Of a DNA stretch of 64,000 nucleotides, positions 8,833-16,715 are shown piece after piece (the first letter of the stretch is position 1; every line of letters begins with the position of its first letter). The stretch comes from Candidatus Abyssobacteria bacterium SURF_5 (GTDB taxonomy: Bacteria > Abyssobacteria > SURF-5): contig QZKU01000042.1 in assembly GCA_003598085.1 (NCBI GenBank), positions 1 through 64,000 on the forward strand, read 5' to 3'. The position numbers and the translations under genes are program-made. Below the pieces are notes generated by a model. That model ran no database searches and was not told the DNA's origin. It saw nothing but the letters and a program-made list of their open reading frames with translations.

Positions 8833-9004
8833 TGGAATCCTTTCTTGGCAAGCTCATTGCATTTTCATTTCTAAAAAGGTGATCAGGCAGTGATCATGCC
8901 AATGGATGGCGGTTTTCAGGATTAATTTAAATCCTTGCCATCGAACGACATGTAAAATTCCTGGCGCGGCGCCGTCAAACGCGGCGAACGCCGGTCGTTG
9001 CGGG

Positions 9005-9044
9005 AATGCATTTCCTACGCCTGCGGACAGTGCAGAAATGCATT
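9005..9044. repeat. 10-bp perfect inverted repeat
   Basis: The arms AATGCATTTC (9005-9014) and GAAATGCATT (9035-9044) are exact reverse complements across a 20-base spacer. Confidence 0.6.
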
Positions 9045-9051
9045 GAGGTGA

Positions 9052-9105
9052 CCCCTTCGGGCATATCGCACAGGCCGGGCGAGGACGGGGCGACAACCGA
9101 AGGGG
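9052..9105. repeat. 9-bp perfect inverted repeat
   Basis: The arms CCCCTTCGG (9052-9060) and CCGAAGGGG (9097-9105) are exact reverse complements around a GC-rich interior, just upstream of the CGGC gene. Confidence 0.55.
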
Positions 9106-9184
9106 CGACAAGTCTTCGAGAGCTTTACCTCCGCAGGACGTAATGATATCACCAGGCGCTTCTGAGAAAGGGCGGGACCAGAAA

Positions 9185-9573
9185 ATGACTAGAATCGGCA
9201 TCATCCGCTGCGAAAAAAAGAAGAACATTGTCCAATTACCAGTTGTCTGAAAAGCTTGAAAGGCACCGAACAGGCGTTTTCATTCTATGAAAGCGCCGAA
9301 TTGATCGGTGTATTCACCTGCCGGTGTCCTGGCGATAAAGTCGTCGCCATGGCAAAGATATTGAAAAGCAAAGGTGCGGAGGCGATACATTTCTGCACCT
9401 GTGCGTTCGCTCATCGAGAAGATGGAAAATGGGTAATGGGCGGGGGATTTTGCGATCATTTAGACATGCTCCTGCGCGGAATCTCGGAGGAAGTGGGCAT
9501 TCCTTGTCTCAAGGGGACGGCTCATTTGCCCGAGGGCTATGTAGTTGAAGTTTTTGAAGGGAAACAGGATTAA
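9185..9573 (+). CDS. CGGC-domain protein, split by a -1 frameshift
   Basis: The main frame (from about 9193) encodes a cysteine-rich CGGC-domain protein: GVFTCRCPGDKV, EAIHFCTCAFAH, GGGFCDH, GIPCLKGTAHLPEGY. It has no good start. The family N-terminus MTRIGIIRCEKK lies instead in the overlapping frame, from an ATG at 9185 to the heptamer A-AAA-AAG at 9214-9220. A -1 shift there joins the two into a 129-residue protein that continues EEHCPITSCLKSLKGT, with cysteines where the family has them. The upstream frame alone stops at TGA 9248-9250. A TTG start at 9256 would drop the conserved N-terminus. The cause may be programmed frameshifting, a one-base error in the A7 run, or a mutation. Biochemical function is unknown, though metal binding is likely. 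Confidence 0.75.
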
Positions 9574-9607
9574 CAAGCTCTGTCAGAGCTGTATTAGAGG
9601 TGTAGGG

Positions 9608-10096
9608 ATGACTGATGCAGGTGTCGGAAAGAATGATGCGTTTGATGCTTTTCTGGAGCAATTACAGCAGTATATTTTAGATGAGACAAAGCGGGGCTTT
9701 GGAGATAAAGTCGTCGAGCGCTGGCAGCATCCTCTTTACATGCGAGCGATGGATGATGCCGATGGGCATGCCACGGTAAAAGGGATATGTGGCGACAGCA
9801 TGGAAATTTTTCTCAAATTTCAAGACAACGCCGTTCTCAGCGCTTCGTTCCTCACTGACGGCTGCGGCGCGACGGTGGTATGCGGCTCTTATGCCGCGGA
9901 AATGTCTTTTGGCAAGGCGCCGGATGACCTGCTTGAAATCACGGGTGAAAGCATCCTAACGGAGCTTGGAGGGCTTCCTCCCGATCATCAGCATTGCGCC
10001 TTTCTTGCGGCCGCGTCGCTGCATGCGGCGGTTGACGATTACCTGGTCAAACTAGCGCGGAAACGCCGAACTGAAGGCGCGCTGGACGGCACATAG
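9608..10096 (+). CDS. NifU/IscU-like Fe-S scaffold protein
   Basis: This 162-residue protein resembles the NifU N-terminal/IscU scaffold family, on which [2Fe-2S] and [4Fe-4S] clusters are built before transfer. The three ligand regions are present: VKGICGDSMEIFL, TDGCGATVVCGS and DHQHCAF. The start at 9608 has GAGGTG six bases upstream; an upstream extension of the frame looks unrelated. No cysteine desulfurase sits beside it. It follows the CGGC gene by 34 bases and faces the methyltransferase gene tail to tail, 7 bases away. Confidence 0.87.
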   Translation: MTDAGVGKNDAFDAFLEQLQQYILDETKRGFGDKVVERWQHPLYMRAMDDADGHATVKGICGDSMEIFLKFQDNAVLSASFLTDGCGATVVCGSYAAEMSFGKAPDDLLEITGESILTELGGLPPDHQHCAFLAAASLHAAVDDYLVKLARKRRTEGALDGT

Positions 10097-10103
10097 GCAC
10101 CGA

Positions 10104-10706
10104 TCAAATTCTCTTTTTCGCTTTTACGCAATACAGGCTTGAATGGGCCGGGTCCGCCGATTTAAAAAGTTCGGGTCCTCTTATTCCGAGGAAGTATTCC
10201 GTTTTTTCCAGTGCGAAGATTTGGGAAATCGCCTGTTCGATGGCTTTCAAGTTCACGTGCCTGATCTTATTGACGTAGGACTCAGGATCCCTCCTTTTCT
10301 GTTTGAAGAAGAACGATTCTGGATTCAGAAGCATAACAAGGATGGTTCCTCCAGGTCTGAGGATCCTCTCGCTTTCGCGGAGCGCTTCAGAATAGTTGTC
10401 TATAAACTGGAGAGACGCCACGTATATTATTGCGTCGAAGCTTGAGCTTTCGATATTAGTCTGCTCCGCTGAGCCCAGCACGGTCCTCACTTGATCGGGA
10501 GCTTGATTCAGAGCTTCTTGAGAAATATCCAGCCCCGTGACGTCAAATCCGTAATGACCAAGCATGCCCTCTATAATCGCTGGTCCACAGCCAACACTCA
10601 GGAGGTTTTTGCAACCGGCTAGTTCTCTCCGGAGATAGTCTACCTCTTGTTGGAAGACGCGCTTCCAAAAGTCGCTTCTGCATGACTCGTAATATGAACT
10701 TGTCAT
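10104..10706 (-). CDS. Class I SAM-dependent methyltransferase
   Basis: The 200-residue protein has the class I methyltransferase fold. Motif I is LLSVGCGPAIIEGML, followed by the acidic VTGLDISQEAL, FDAIIYVASLQF and the ILRPGGTILV strand. The substrate is unknown; the overall layout resembles UbiE/small-molecule methyltransferases. The start overlaps the stop of the CooC remnant as ATGA, so it is probably the last gene of the sigma-54-driven cluster. Confidence 0.85.
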   Translation of the reverse strand: MTSSYYESCRSDFWKRVFQQEVDYLRRELAGCKNLLSVGCGPAIIEGMLGHYGFDVTGLDISQEALNQAPDQVRTVLGSAEQTNIESSSFDAIIYVASLQFIDNYSEALRESERILRPGGTILVMLLNPESFFFKQKRRDPESYVNKIRHVNLKAIEQAISQIFALEKTEYFLGIRGPELFKSADPAHSSLYCVKAKKRI

Positions 10707-10951
10707 CGTACAACCCTTTTACCGTCGTCCTGGTCGCGCGAGTGCCGGCTGAGCAATTTGCCGGTTATCCTTGCCACCTCGGCAGCCGCTGCGCCGTCAA
10801 GATTCAGGCGGCGTCCGGTGAGACAAGAAGATTGGATCTCACAATGAAATCCTACCGTGCCGATGACCGGAATATGCAATTCCGTCAATCTTGCCGCCAC
10901 CGTATTCCCCTGCTCGGCGCTTCCTCCTTTTCCACAGATACATATTTTCAT
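10703..10951 (-). pseudogene. CooC-like ATPase remnant with internal deletion
   Basis: The 82-residue frame starts as the P-loop of a CooC/NifH-like metallo-enzyme maturation ATPase (MKICICGKGGS). After GKGGS it jumps straight to the C-terminal end of that family (IPVIGTVGF, SSCLTGRRLNLDGAAAAEV). The Walker A lysine/serine GKST, the switch regions and the metal-binding cysteines are all gone, which fits a single in-frame deletion of most of a roughly 250-residue gene. It cannot hydrolyse ATP. Translation may persist only to couple the overlapping methyltransferase. The intact form would fit the corrinoid/CO chemistry suggested by the RACo-like neighbour. Confidence 0.6.
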
Positions 10952-11034
10952 TGTGATACTCCTTGAGAGTCGTTTTCATCGGATCGGCGAGGAGCAATCA
11001 GACACGCTTTTGCGCGGGTCTGCCTAAGGTCCGT

Positions 11035-12732
11035 TTATTTAGCTCCATTTCCCGTAACGAGTTCAAAGGGCCAGGTGACTACTCCGCCGTCCATAAATTT
11101 GGTGTCTTTGAATCCGGCTGCGTCGAGAATTTTGCAGGCCTCATATCCCCTGAGGCTTATCTTGCAAAACGCGATGATTTCCTTATCCTTCGGCAATTCA
11201 TTCAAACGCGTTCTCAATTGGCCGAGTGGAATGAATTTTGTGCCTTTTATGCGCACCTCATCGTATTCATTCTGGTTGCGTACATCAAGGAATACAAAGT
11301 CATCGCCCCTATCGAGCTTTCCCTTTACTGCCAGGGGGGAGATTCCTCTTGCCTCTCCGCACAGCTTATTGCGCATGACATTGATCGCGGTAAGCGCGGG
11401 CCCAATCGGCGAGGAATACGGCGGGGCGTAGCAGAGGTCAAGATTGCCGATGGATTCAGCCGTGGCTCCACCGTTTATGAGAGTTGCAAAGATGTCGGTT
11501 CGCTTGTCGACATCGCCCATGCCGACCACCTGAGCGCCGACCAGTCTGCCGCCCGCTTTCTCGGCCAAAAGTTTTGTGGCGATGAGTTTGGCGCCGGGAT
11601 AGTAATGGGCGCGGTCGGGTATTGGGACGATGACAGTCTCGACATCAAGACCGAGCTTACGGGCGTCTCTCTCGCTGAGTCCGGTTCTTCCGATATTCAT
11701 ATCGAAGGTTTTAAACACCATTGTTCCCAATATGCCAGGAAACGTCTCCGCGCCTCCCGTGACGTTGATGCCAACGATGCGGCCCTGTTTGTTTGCGGTC
11801 GATCCGAGTGGGACAAAGGCAGGCTTTTTCGTGACAAGGTTGTAGGTCTCGACGCAATCGCCGGCCGCGAAGATGTTAGGATCGCACGTTCGCATGTATT
11901 TGTCAACTCGAATAGCGCCGGTCTCGCCCACATCGATGCCGGCTTCTTTAGCGAGTTTCACATTCGGTCTTACGCCGATGCCGAGGACGGCGAGATCGGC
12001 TTTCAGGACTCCTTTTTCCGTGATTACCTGGCTCAGATTGCCGGCATTGTCTCCCTTGAATTCAATTACGCCGTCGGATGTCCTCACCACGACGCCCTTA
12101 TCCTCGAGGTGTCTCCTTACCATGATCGACATTTCATAATCGAGGCCGAGCATTATCTGGTCCATTTTTTCCACGATAGTGGTTTCAACGCCCCGCTCAA
12201 CGAGGGCTTCCGCCGCCTCGAGGCCGATAAAGCCGCCGCCGATAATCACGCCCTTCTTGCCTTTGCCGACGAGACCGCGGAGCGCTTCGGCATCTTCTAT
12301 GGATTGCAGTGTATGGATGTTCTTCAGGTTGATTCCTGGAATAGGAGGCACAACCGCTTGAGCGCCGGTAGCCAGAAGGAGCTTGTCATATGGGAGAGAG
12401 AAGCCTTCGCCGGTATCCAGGTTTTTCCCCACGACTTTCTTGTTTTTGCGGTCGATGGAGGTGACTTCCTGATGCGTGATGATTTCCACTTCCTTCATCT
12501 TGAGGAAAAATTCCGGGGTCCGGGGTATCCCGATGATATTCGAGTAAAGAGCCTCCTGCTTTTGAATCGCTCCCGCGACATAATAGGGGAGCCCGCAAGC
12601 GGCGAACGAGATGAAGGTGCCTTTCTCGAGGACGGTGATTTTGATGCCGGGGTTGCGGCGGCGTGCCTTTGAAGCAGCCTTGAGGCCTGCGGCGCTGGCG
12701 CCGATCACGATGAAATTCATTGTCTCGCCCAT
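11035..12732 (-). CDS. CoA-disulfide reductase-type flavoprotein with rhodanese domain
   Basis: This 565-residue fusion starts with a pyridine-nucleotide-disulfide oxidoreductase (FAD motif IVIGASAAGLKAA, NAD(P) motif GVIIGGGFIGLEAA, FAD motif NIFAAGDCVE). It carries the single redox Cys of CoA-disulfide reductases and NADH:polysulfide/peroxidase enzymes in SFAACGLPYY (Cys46). A rhodanese domain occupies about residues 465-560 with catalytic Cys523 in FCKISLRGYEA. The domain order matches CoADR-Rhd, which reduces CoA disulfides, CoA persulfide or polysulfide. GGAGGAG precedes the start. It follows the RACo-like gene by 39 bases, suggesting thiol/persulfide chemistry coupled to corrinoid or Fe-S metabolism. 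Confidence 0.9.
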   Translation of the reverse strand: MGETMNFIVIGASAAGLKAASKARRRNPGIKITVLEKGTFISFAACGLPYYVAGAIQKQEALYSNIIGIPRTPEFFLKMKEVEIITHQEVTSIDRKNKKVVGKNLDTGEGFSLPYDKLLLATGAQAVVPPIPGINLKNIHTLQSIEDAEALRGLVGKGKKGVIIGGGFIGLEAAEALVERGVETTIVEKMDQIMLGLDYEMSIMVRRHLEDKGVVVRTSDGVIEFKGDNAGNLSQVITEKGVLKADLAVLGIGVRPNVKLAKEAGIDVGETGAIRVDKYMRTCDPNIFAAGDCVETYNLVTKKPAFVPLGSTANKQGRIVGINVTGGAETFPGILGTMVFKTFDMNIGRTGLSERDARKLGLDVETVIVPIPDRAHYYPGAKLIATKLLAEKAGGRLVGAQVVGMGDVDKRTDIFATLINGGATAESIGNLDLCYAPPYSSPIGPALTAINVMRNKLCGEARGISPLAVKGKLDRGDDFVFLDVRNQNEYDEVRIKGTKFIPLGQLRTRLNELPKDKEIIAFCKISLRGYEACKILDAAGFKDTKFMDGGVVTWPFELVTGNGAK

Positions 12733-12771
12733 GTTTTCTCCTCCTTCTTGATCTTACCATGATCCATGCTG

Positions 12772-14862
12772 TCACGAAATGGTTGCATTCTTTGCTGATG
12801 AGAACAACTGCAAATTTGTATGCGGCAAGAACAGCGCCGCCGAATACTGGTCCATGAATTCCTGTGAAGTGCTGAAGTCGAGATAGGTCATCATGCCGGC
12901 TATTCGATTACATTCGTCTCTGCTTTCATGGCAGAGCAATGCCTGGTAGGCCCCCTGTACGGCGCTGTTGCCAAGATATTGAAATTTGGATTCTTCCAAA
13001 TCGGGCAACATGCCGATCGCGATTGCCTGCGGTATCTTGATGTATCGGCCGAATCCGCCGGCGATCATGATCCGGTCGATCTGTGCGAACGTCAGACCCA
13101 CGCGGGCCAGCATTGTGGCAAAGCCGGCATAAATAGCGGCTTTACTTCGCATCAGGGTATCGACGTCGGCCTGTGTGAACACGATATCCTCTCCCAGCTC
13201 TGACTCTTCAGCCGGTACCAGCACATACTCCGGCCCGGCCTCGCTCTGCCTGACGTATTGGTTGGCGCCTCTTTCCTTGAACCTTCCTCTGCGGTCTATA
13301 ATGTCGGCTTGAAGCATGGCGGAGAGCAGGTCGATCATGCCGGAGCCGCATATGCCTCTCGGGGGCAGGTCTCCATTGACCTCATAGGTCGGCGCGAGGG
13401 TAAGCGGGTCGATGTTGATGTGTTCGATGGCGCCTTCTTCCGCCCGCATGCCGCAGCGGATTCCACCGCCCTCGAAAGCCGGTCCTGCGGAGCATGAGGC
13501 CGTCATCAGCCAATCGGAATTGCCGAGGACAATTTCGCCATTGGTGCCAACGTCTATAAACAGAGTCGTGCGGGGGTCCCTTTGCATGCCTGAGGCGAGG
13601 ACACCCGCCACGATGTCGCCTCCCACGTACGCCGTATTTCCGGGAACAATATGAACTATGGCGTTTGGACAGTAGCCCAGCCCGATATCCTTTGAGCGCA
13701 GTACCGAAAATGTCGTCGCGGTAGGCAGGTACGGCTCGCGTCGGATGTATTGAGGGTCGATTTGCAGCAGGAGGTGCATCATCGTGGTATTTCCTGCGAT
13801 CGAGATGCTGTCGATATCGGCGGGCGCGACGGCTGCAGACGTTACGATTTCCCTCAGCAATCCCTCCAAAGTGCCCACAATGAGCCGATGCAGCTTCTCC
13901 TGACAGCCGGGAGTGCTTTGCGTGCAAACGATTCGCGAGATGACATCTTCTCCATGCGCCACCTGCGCATTCTGGCTTGAAGCGGCTGCCACCACTCTTC
14001 CGTCCGACAGATTGACAAGATAGGTAACGACAGAAGTTGTGCCGACATCCACCGCAACTCCGTAGCCGTTACCCGAGGTCGTGGTATTTTTCAGATCGAC
14101 TATTTCGCAAACGCCATCGTCTTTGTACAGGCTGATTGTGGCGCGCCAATCGTTTTTTCTCAGCGTTTCGCCAAGCTTGCGGATTACCGGCAAATCGACG
14201 CGAAAGAAAGTTGAGAGATGCCCCGCCCTTCGCAGCGCCCGGACCACCCTATCGAGGTCGCTAGAGGAATCCTCAATTGTAGGCGGCGGCAAATCAACCG
14301 AGGCGCGTTCGGTCAACGGGCTCAATTTTGTTGACGAGCTGCACAGGACGGATGTAACGGCGGCGGCATCGTCAAGGATTTTTATCTTGCGTCGCTGGGA
14401 TTGCGGTGGTATGGTGACCGTGAGGTCATCTGTTACCCGGGTGGTGCATGCCAGCGTGAAACCGTCTTTGATTTCGTCAGGGGTGAGATAGGGATTGGAT
14501 GCAGAAAGATATTTTCCCCCTTCGATACGAACCTTGCATTTGCCACAGATTCCGCGACCGCCGCATGAGTTGTTCAGGAAAAGTCCCGCCTCCTCAACTC
14601 CCTCAAAGATAGTTTTCCCCTCTTGGACAACCACTTCCTTTTCATAAGGCAGGAATTTCACCTTGAAGCTCTTGGCTGACTCTTTCTGGAGAGGGGCAAG
14701 TTCGGCTTCCCCGTACTTTTGCATCTCCCATATGATGCAACCGGTTCTGTACTTGCAATAGATATCCGGGTTGCGGCATGTCAGGCACTCCTGGCATAGA
14801 TAGACATCGTCTTTCTGGCAGCGAAAGGTCGCTTCCCGGTCGGGATGATTACTGCACTTCAT
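12772..14862 (-). CDS. RACo-like reductive activator of corrinoid proteins
   Basis: The 696-residue protein has a [2Fe-2S] ferredoxin domain (cysteines 100, 106, 109 and 139 in NNSCGGRGICGKCK and LACTT), a linker, and an ASKHA ATPase-type domain from about residue 265 (VAVDVGTTSVVTYLVNL, IAGNTTMMHLLL, FIDVGTNGEIVLG, GGFGRYI). This is the layout of RACo/AcsV/RamA-type ATP-dependent activators that reduce Co(II) corrinoid to Co(I). It carries an extra N-terminal Cys/His-rich zinc-binding module (residues 3-42, B-box-like) that typical RACo lacks. AGGAGGT precedes the start. No corrinoid protein or methyltransferase of that system is in the window, so the client is unknown. Confidence 0.88.
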   Translation of the reverse strand: MKCSNHPDREATFRCQKDDVYLCQECLTCRNPDIYCKYRTGCIIWEMQKYGEAELAPLQKESAKSFKVKFLPYEKEVVVQEGKTIFEGVEEAGLFLNNSCGGRGICGKCKVRIEGGKYLSASNPYLTPDEIKDGFTLACTTRVTDDLTVTIPPQSQRRKIKILDDAAAVTSVLCSSSTKLSPLTERASVDLPPPTIEDSSSDLDRVVRALRRAGHLSTFFRVDLPVIRKLGETLRKNDWRATISLYKDDGVCEIVDLKNTTTSGNGYGVAVDVGTTSVVTYLVNLSDGRVVAAASSQNAQVAHGEDVISRIVCTQSTPGCQEKLHRLIVGTLEGLLREIVTSAAVAPADIDSISIAGNTTMMHLLLQIDPQYIRREPYLPTATTFSVLRSKDIGLGYCPNAIVHIVPGNTAYVGGDIVAGVLASGMQRDPRTTLFIDVGTNGEIVLGNSDWLMTASCSAGPAFEGGGIRCGMRAEEGAIEHINIDPLTLAPTYEVNGDLPPRGICGSGMIDLLSAMLQADIIDRRGRFKERGANQYVRQSEAGPEYVLVPAEESELGEDIVFTQADVDTLMRSKAAIYAGFATMLARVGLTFAQIDRIMIAGGFGRYIKIPQAIAIGMLPDLEESKFQYLGNSAVQGAYQALLCHESRDECNRIAGMMTYLDFSTSQEFMDQYSAALFLPHTNLQLFSSAKNATIS

Positions 14863-14958
14863 CGCGCTACTACCTCCTGGTCAATGCGGTTTTTAGTGTA
14901 GCCCCTAACTCTTTACATTTGGCATTGGGCAGTCCCGATTCTTTTGCGGCTTTGAAAG

Positions 14959-16227
14959 TCATATCTTCCGGGTTCCGACTTTTTCCAGCGCAAGCCAGAC
15001 TTCGACGATATTGGCGGGGCGACGTTTTTCGTTTTTTTCGAGCATTTTCACGATAATCGAATCCAGCTGCCCTGGAAGCGACGGAATAAGGTGCGATGGG
15101 AAGGGTGGACGGAAATGAGGCGAGAGCACTCTCGCCACCAAATCGCCCTTGCCCGAGCGCCCATTCCAGGGAGAATGACTTGTGAACAGCTCATACAGAG
15201 TGACCCCCAGACAAAAAATGTCAGAGCGAAACGTCGCTTTTCTCTTAATGATCTGTTCCGGCGACATGTACCTCATGTCGCCCCCCTTCACATGGGCTGA
15301 GGAGTGGAAGATCCCCTTTATGAGGCTCGCCAATGCGAAGTCTGAAATTTTGACCTCCTTGTGGACCGGGAAAAAAGGCCCCATCATGTCCCGGGATACC
15401 AGGATGTTTTCCGGCTTGATCTGGCCGTGGACAATCCTTTGGTCGTGAAGATAGATGAGGCCCTCGCATATTCTCTGGGCCGTATCCATCAGGTGGTTGA
15501 AGCGGATATGTGGGTCGGGGAAGGACTTCGCGCTTTCCTCGATGCAATGCCGGAGATTGAACCCGTTCATATACTCCGTCACGAGATATCCGAATTTGCC
15601 ATCTGTGAAGAAATCATAGCATTGGAGGATGTTCTTGTGTTTCAGGGGACAATGAAACTCGGGCTCCGAATATTTTCTTCCGGAGCCGGCATGAGCCTTT
15701 GGGAGAAGGACTTTTATCGTCACCATCCTTGATGTTGGTCTGTGGATGGCGCGGTACACCTTGCTTGACTGGCTTTCGCCTATTTGCTCGCAGAACTCGT
15801 AATCCCTGTTCATTATTTCGAATTTGTCAGGACTTTTCGGGAATCCCGCCGAGCTGTGCGCTGCGGCATACTCAGAAGCCTTTCGCAGTAAGTCCTTCCA
15901 ATCGACAACACCAACAATGCGTTCTCTCACCGTACCGTCCACGATGATTAATAAGGTAGGCACAGCCGCTATATCGTATGTAGTCGCTATCAAAGGATAT
16001 TTCTCAACATTCACCCTCACGATATTGAGGCTGCTCGAGAGTTTTTCACGGAGGGCATCAAGCATCGGCAGCATCCGTTTACATGGAACGCATGATGGTG
16101 TGAAACACGCAACGAAAACGGGTCTGCCCGAGCAGGAACACAGCCTTTGCAGTTCTTGGTCTGATAGTTGCGGGATGCCCGGCAAAGCAATACCCTCCTC
16201 CGAATCCGCACATGTCCGATTCGCCAT
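14959..16227 (-). CDS. Thioredoxin-Ser/Thr pseudokinase fusion
   Basis: The 422-residue protein joins a thioredoxin domain (about 15-125; active site SCVPC with Cys46 and Cys49, cis-Pro in AVPT at residue 90) to a protein-kinase fold (about 140-415). The kinase has a degraded glycine loop (IGESQSSKV) and the ATP-binding Lys172 in VTIKV. Its catalytic loop reads HGQIKPEN instead of HRDLKPEN, so the catalytic aspartate is Gln269. DFG is DFA (296-298), SPE stands for APE, and the F-helix Asp in RSDIFCLGV is kept. It is most likely a pseudokinase using the fold for binding or scaffolding, possibly redox-gated by the thioredoxin. It follows a small lipoprotein gene under a sigma-54 promoter. Confidence 0.9.
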   Translation of the reverse strand: MANRTCADSEEGIALPGIPQLSDQELQRLCSCSGRPVFVACFTPSCVPCKRMLPMLDALREKLSSSLNIVRVNVEKYPLIATTYDIAAVPTLLIIVDGTVRERIVGVVDWKDLLRKASEYAAAHSSAGFPKSPDKFEIMNRDYEFCEQIGESQSSKVYRAIHRPTSRMVTIKVLLPKAHAGSGRKYSEPEFHCPLKHKNILQCYDFFTDGKFGYLVTEYMNGFNLRHCIEESAKSFPDPHIRFNHLMDTAQRICEGLIYLHDQRIVHGQIKPENILVSRDMMGPFFPVHKEVKISDFALASLIKGIFHSSAHVKGGDMRYMSPEQIIKRKATFRSDIFCLGVTLYELFTSHSPWNGRSGKGDLVARVLSPHFRPPFPSHLIPSLPGQLDSIIVKMLEKNEKRRPANIVEVWLALEKVGTRKI

Positions 16228-16284
16228 TACAGCAAGATTCCATTACTTATCCGCCTTGAGGGGGCGGCTCTCAAAGATTTCACT

Positions 16285-16476
16285 TCAGTATCCAAAGGGG
16301 GTGTCATAGAGCCACCAATCGGGCTGGTCAGCCGAAGCCGTTTGAACTTGAGACTGGCTCGAATCCCCCATTCCCAACTTCTCGATTTTAGAATTGGTTC
16401 TTGTTGTCGCGCCGCAAGCCATGAAGCTCGCCGTTATTCCCAACACGATTATGAGGAGCAGCAATCTTCTCTTCAT
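16285..16476 (-). CDS. Small lipoprotein
   Basis: This 63-residue protein has a type II signal peptide: positive start (MKRR), a Leu/Ile-rich core and lipobox FMAC with Cys21. The mature part is 43 residues, Ser/Gln-rich, ending WWLYDTPFGY. GGAGG lies eight bases upstream of the ATG. It is the first gene after the sigma-54 promoter and 57 bases before the thioredoxin-pseudokinase gene. I do not recognise a family. Confidence 0.75.
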   Translation of the reverse strand: MKRRLLLLIIVLGITASFMACGATTRTNSKIEKLGMGDSSQSQVQTASADQPDWWLYDTPFGY

Positions 16477-16544
16477 GACGATGCCTCCTTCATGCGTTTC
16501 TTTCTGCTTCCCGGGGTACCGTAATATTCATGCATCATAAATTG

Positions 16545-16559
16545 GCAATACACGTGCCA
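16545..16559 (-). promoter_or_regulatory. Sigma-54 (-24/-12) promoter
   Basis: The minus strand reads TGGCACGTGTATTGC, matching the sigma-54 consensus TGGCAC-N5-TTGC at every defined base, with the GG and GC elements at the required spacing. It lies about 70 bases upstream of the lipoprotein start at 16476 in the correct orientation. It should drive the lipoprotein, thioredoxin-pseudokinase, RACo-like and CoADR-rhodanese genes. Confidence 0.85.
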
Positions 16560-16667
16560 AAAAGCCGGGAGAAAAGAAGAAGGGATATGTGCGACATAAC
16601 TATTTGATAGACAGAACCTTATGATTTGACTCCGATTCTGATGCTGTGGCATGCGGAAAATAGACAG

Positions 16668-16681
16668 CGTTACATGTAACG
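16668..16681. promoter_or_regulatory. Palindromic upstream activator site 1
   Basis: CGTTACATGTAACG is a perfect 14-base palindrome about 110 bases upstream of the sigma-54 promoter, a normal position for an enhancer-binding protein dimer. Confidence 0.7.
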
Positions 16682-16701
16682 ATTAAGCTTTGCAATGCTA
16701 T

Positions 16702-16715
16702 CGTTGCATGTTACG
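16702..16715. promoter_or_regulatory. Palindromic upstream activator site 2
   Basis: CGTTGCATGTTACG is a two-mismatch copy of site 1. Its centre is 34 bases away, about three helical turns, and it overlaps the stop codon of the sigma-54 activator gene. Two sites on one face of the helix would let activator dimers bind cooperatively. Confidence 0.65.

Larger units (their letters stand above)
8833..9184. other. Intergenic region with several inverted repeats
   Basis: These 352 bases separate the divergent MIP18-like and CGGC genes. They hold an inverted repeat TGATCA-N5-TGATCA (8880-8896), a 10-base perfect inverted repeat AATGCATTTC/GAAATGCATT (9005-9014 and 9035-9044), and a 9-base one CCCCTTCGG/CCGAAGGGG (9052-9060 and 9097-9105). 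The small open frames here have no family resemblance. The nested arms could form a structured leader RNA for the CGGC gene or be operators; I cannot decide which. Confidence 0.4.

Noticed and set aside
8854-9228. A 124-codon minus-strand frame between the MIP18-like and CGGC genes
   Set aside because: It covers the inverted repeats and the start of the CGGC gene, and has no family resemblance.
9248-9250. TGA in the upstream CGGC frame as a possible selenocysteine codon
   Set aside because: The conserved protein continues in the -1 frame from 9220, and the sequence after this TGA in its own frame is not family-like.
10963-12672. A 569-codon open frame on the plus strand
   Set aside because: It is the antisense shadow of the CoA-disulfide reductase-rhodanese gene, which has clear family motifs, and it has no recognisable domain.
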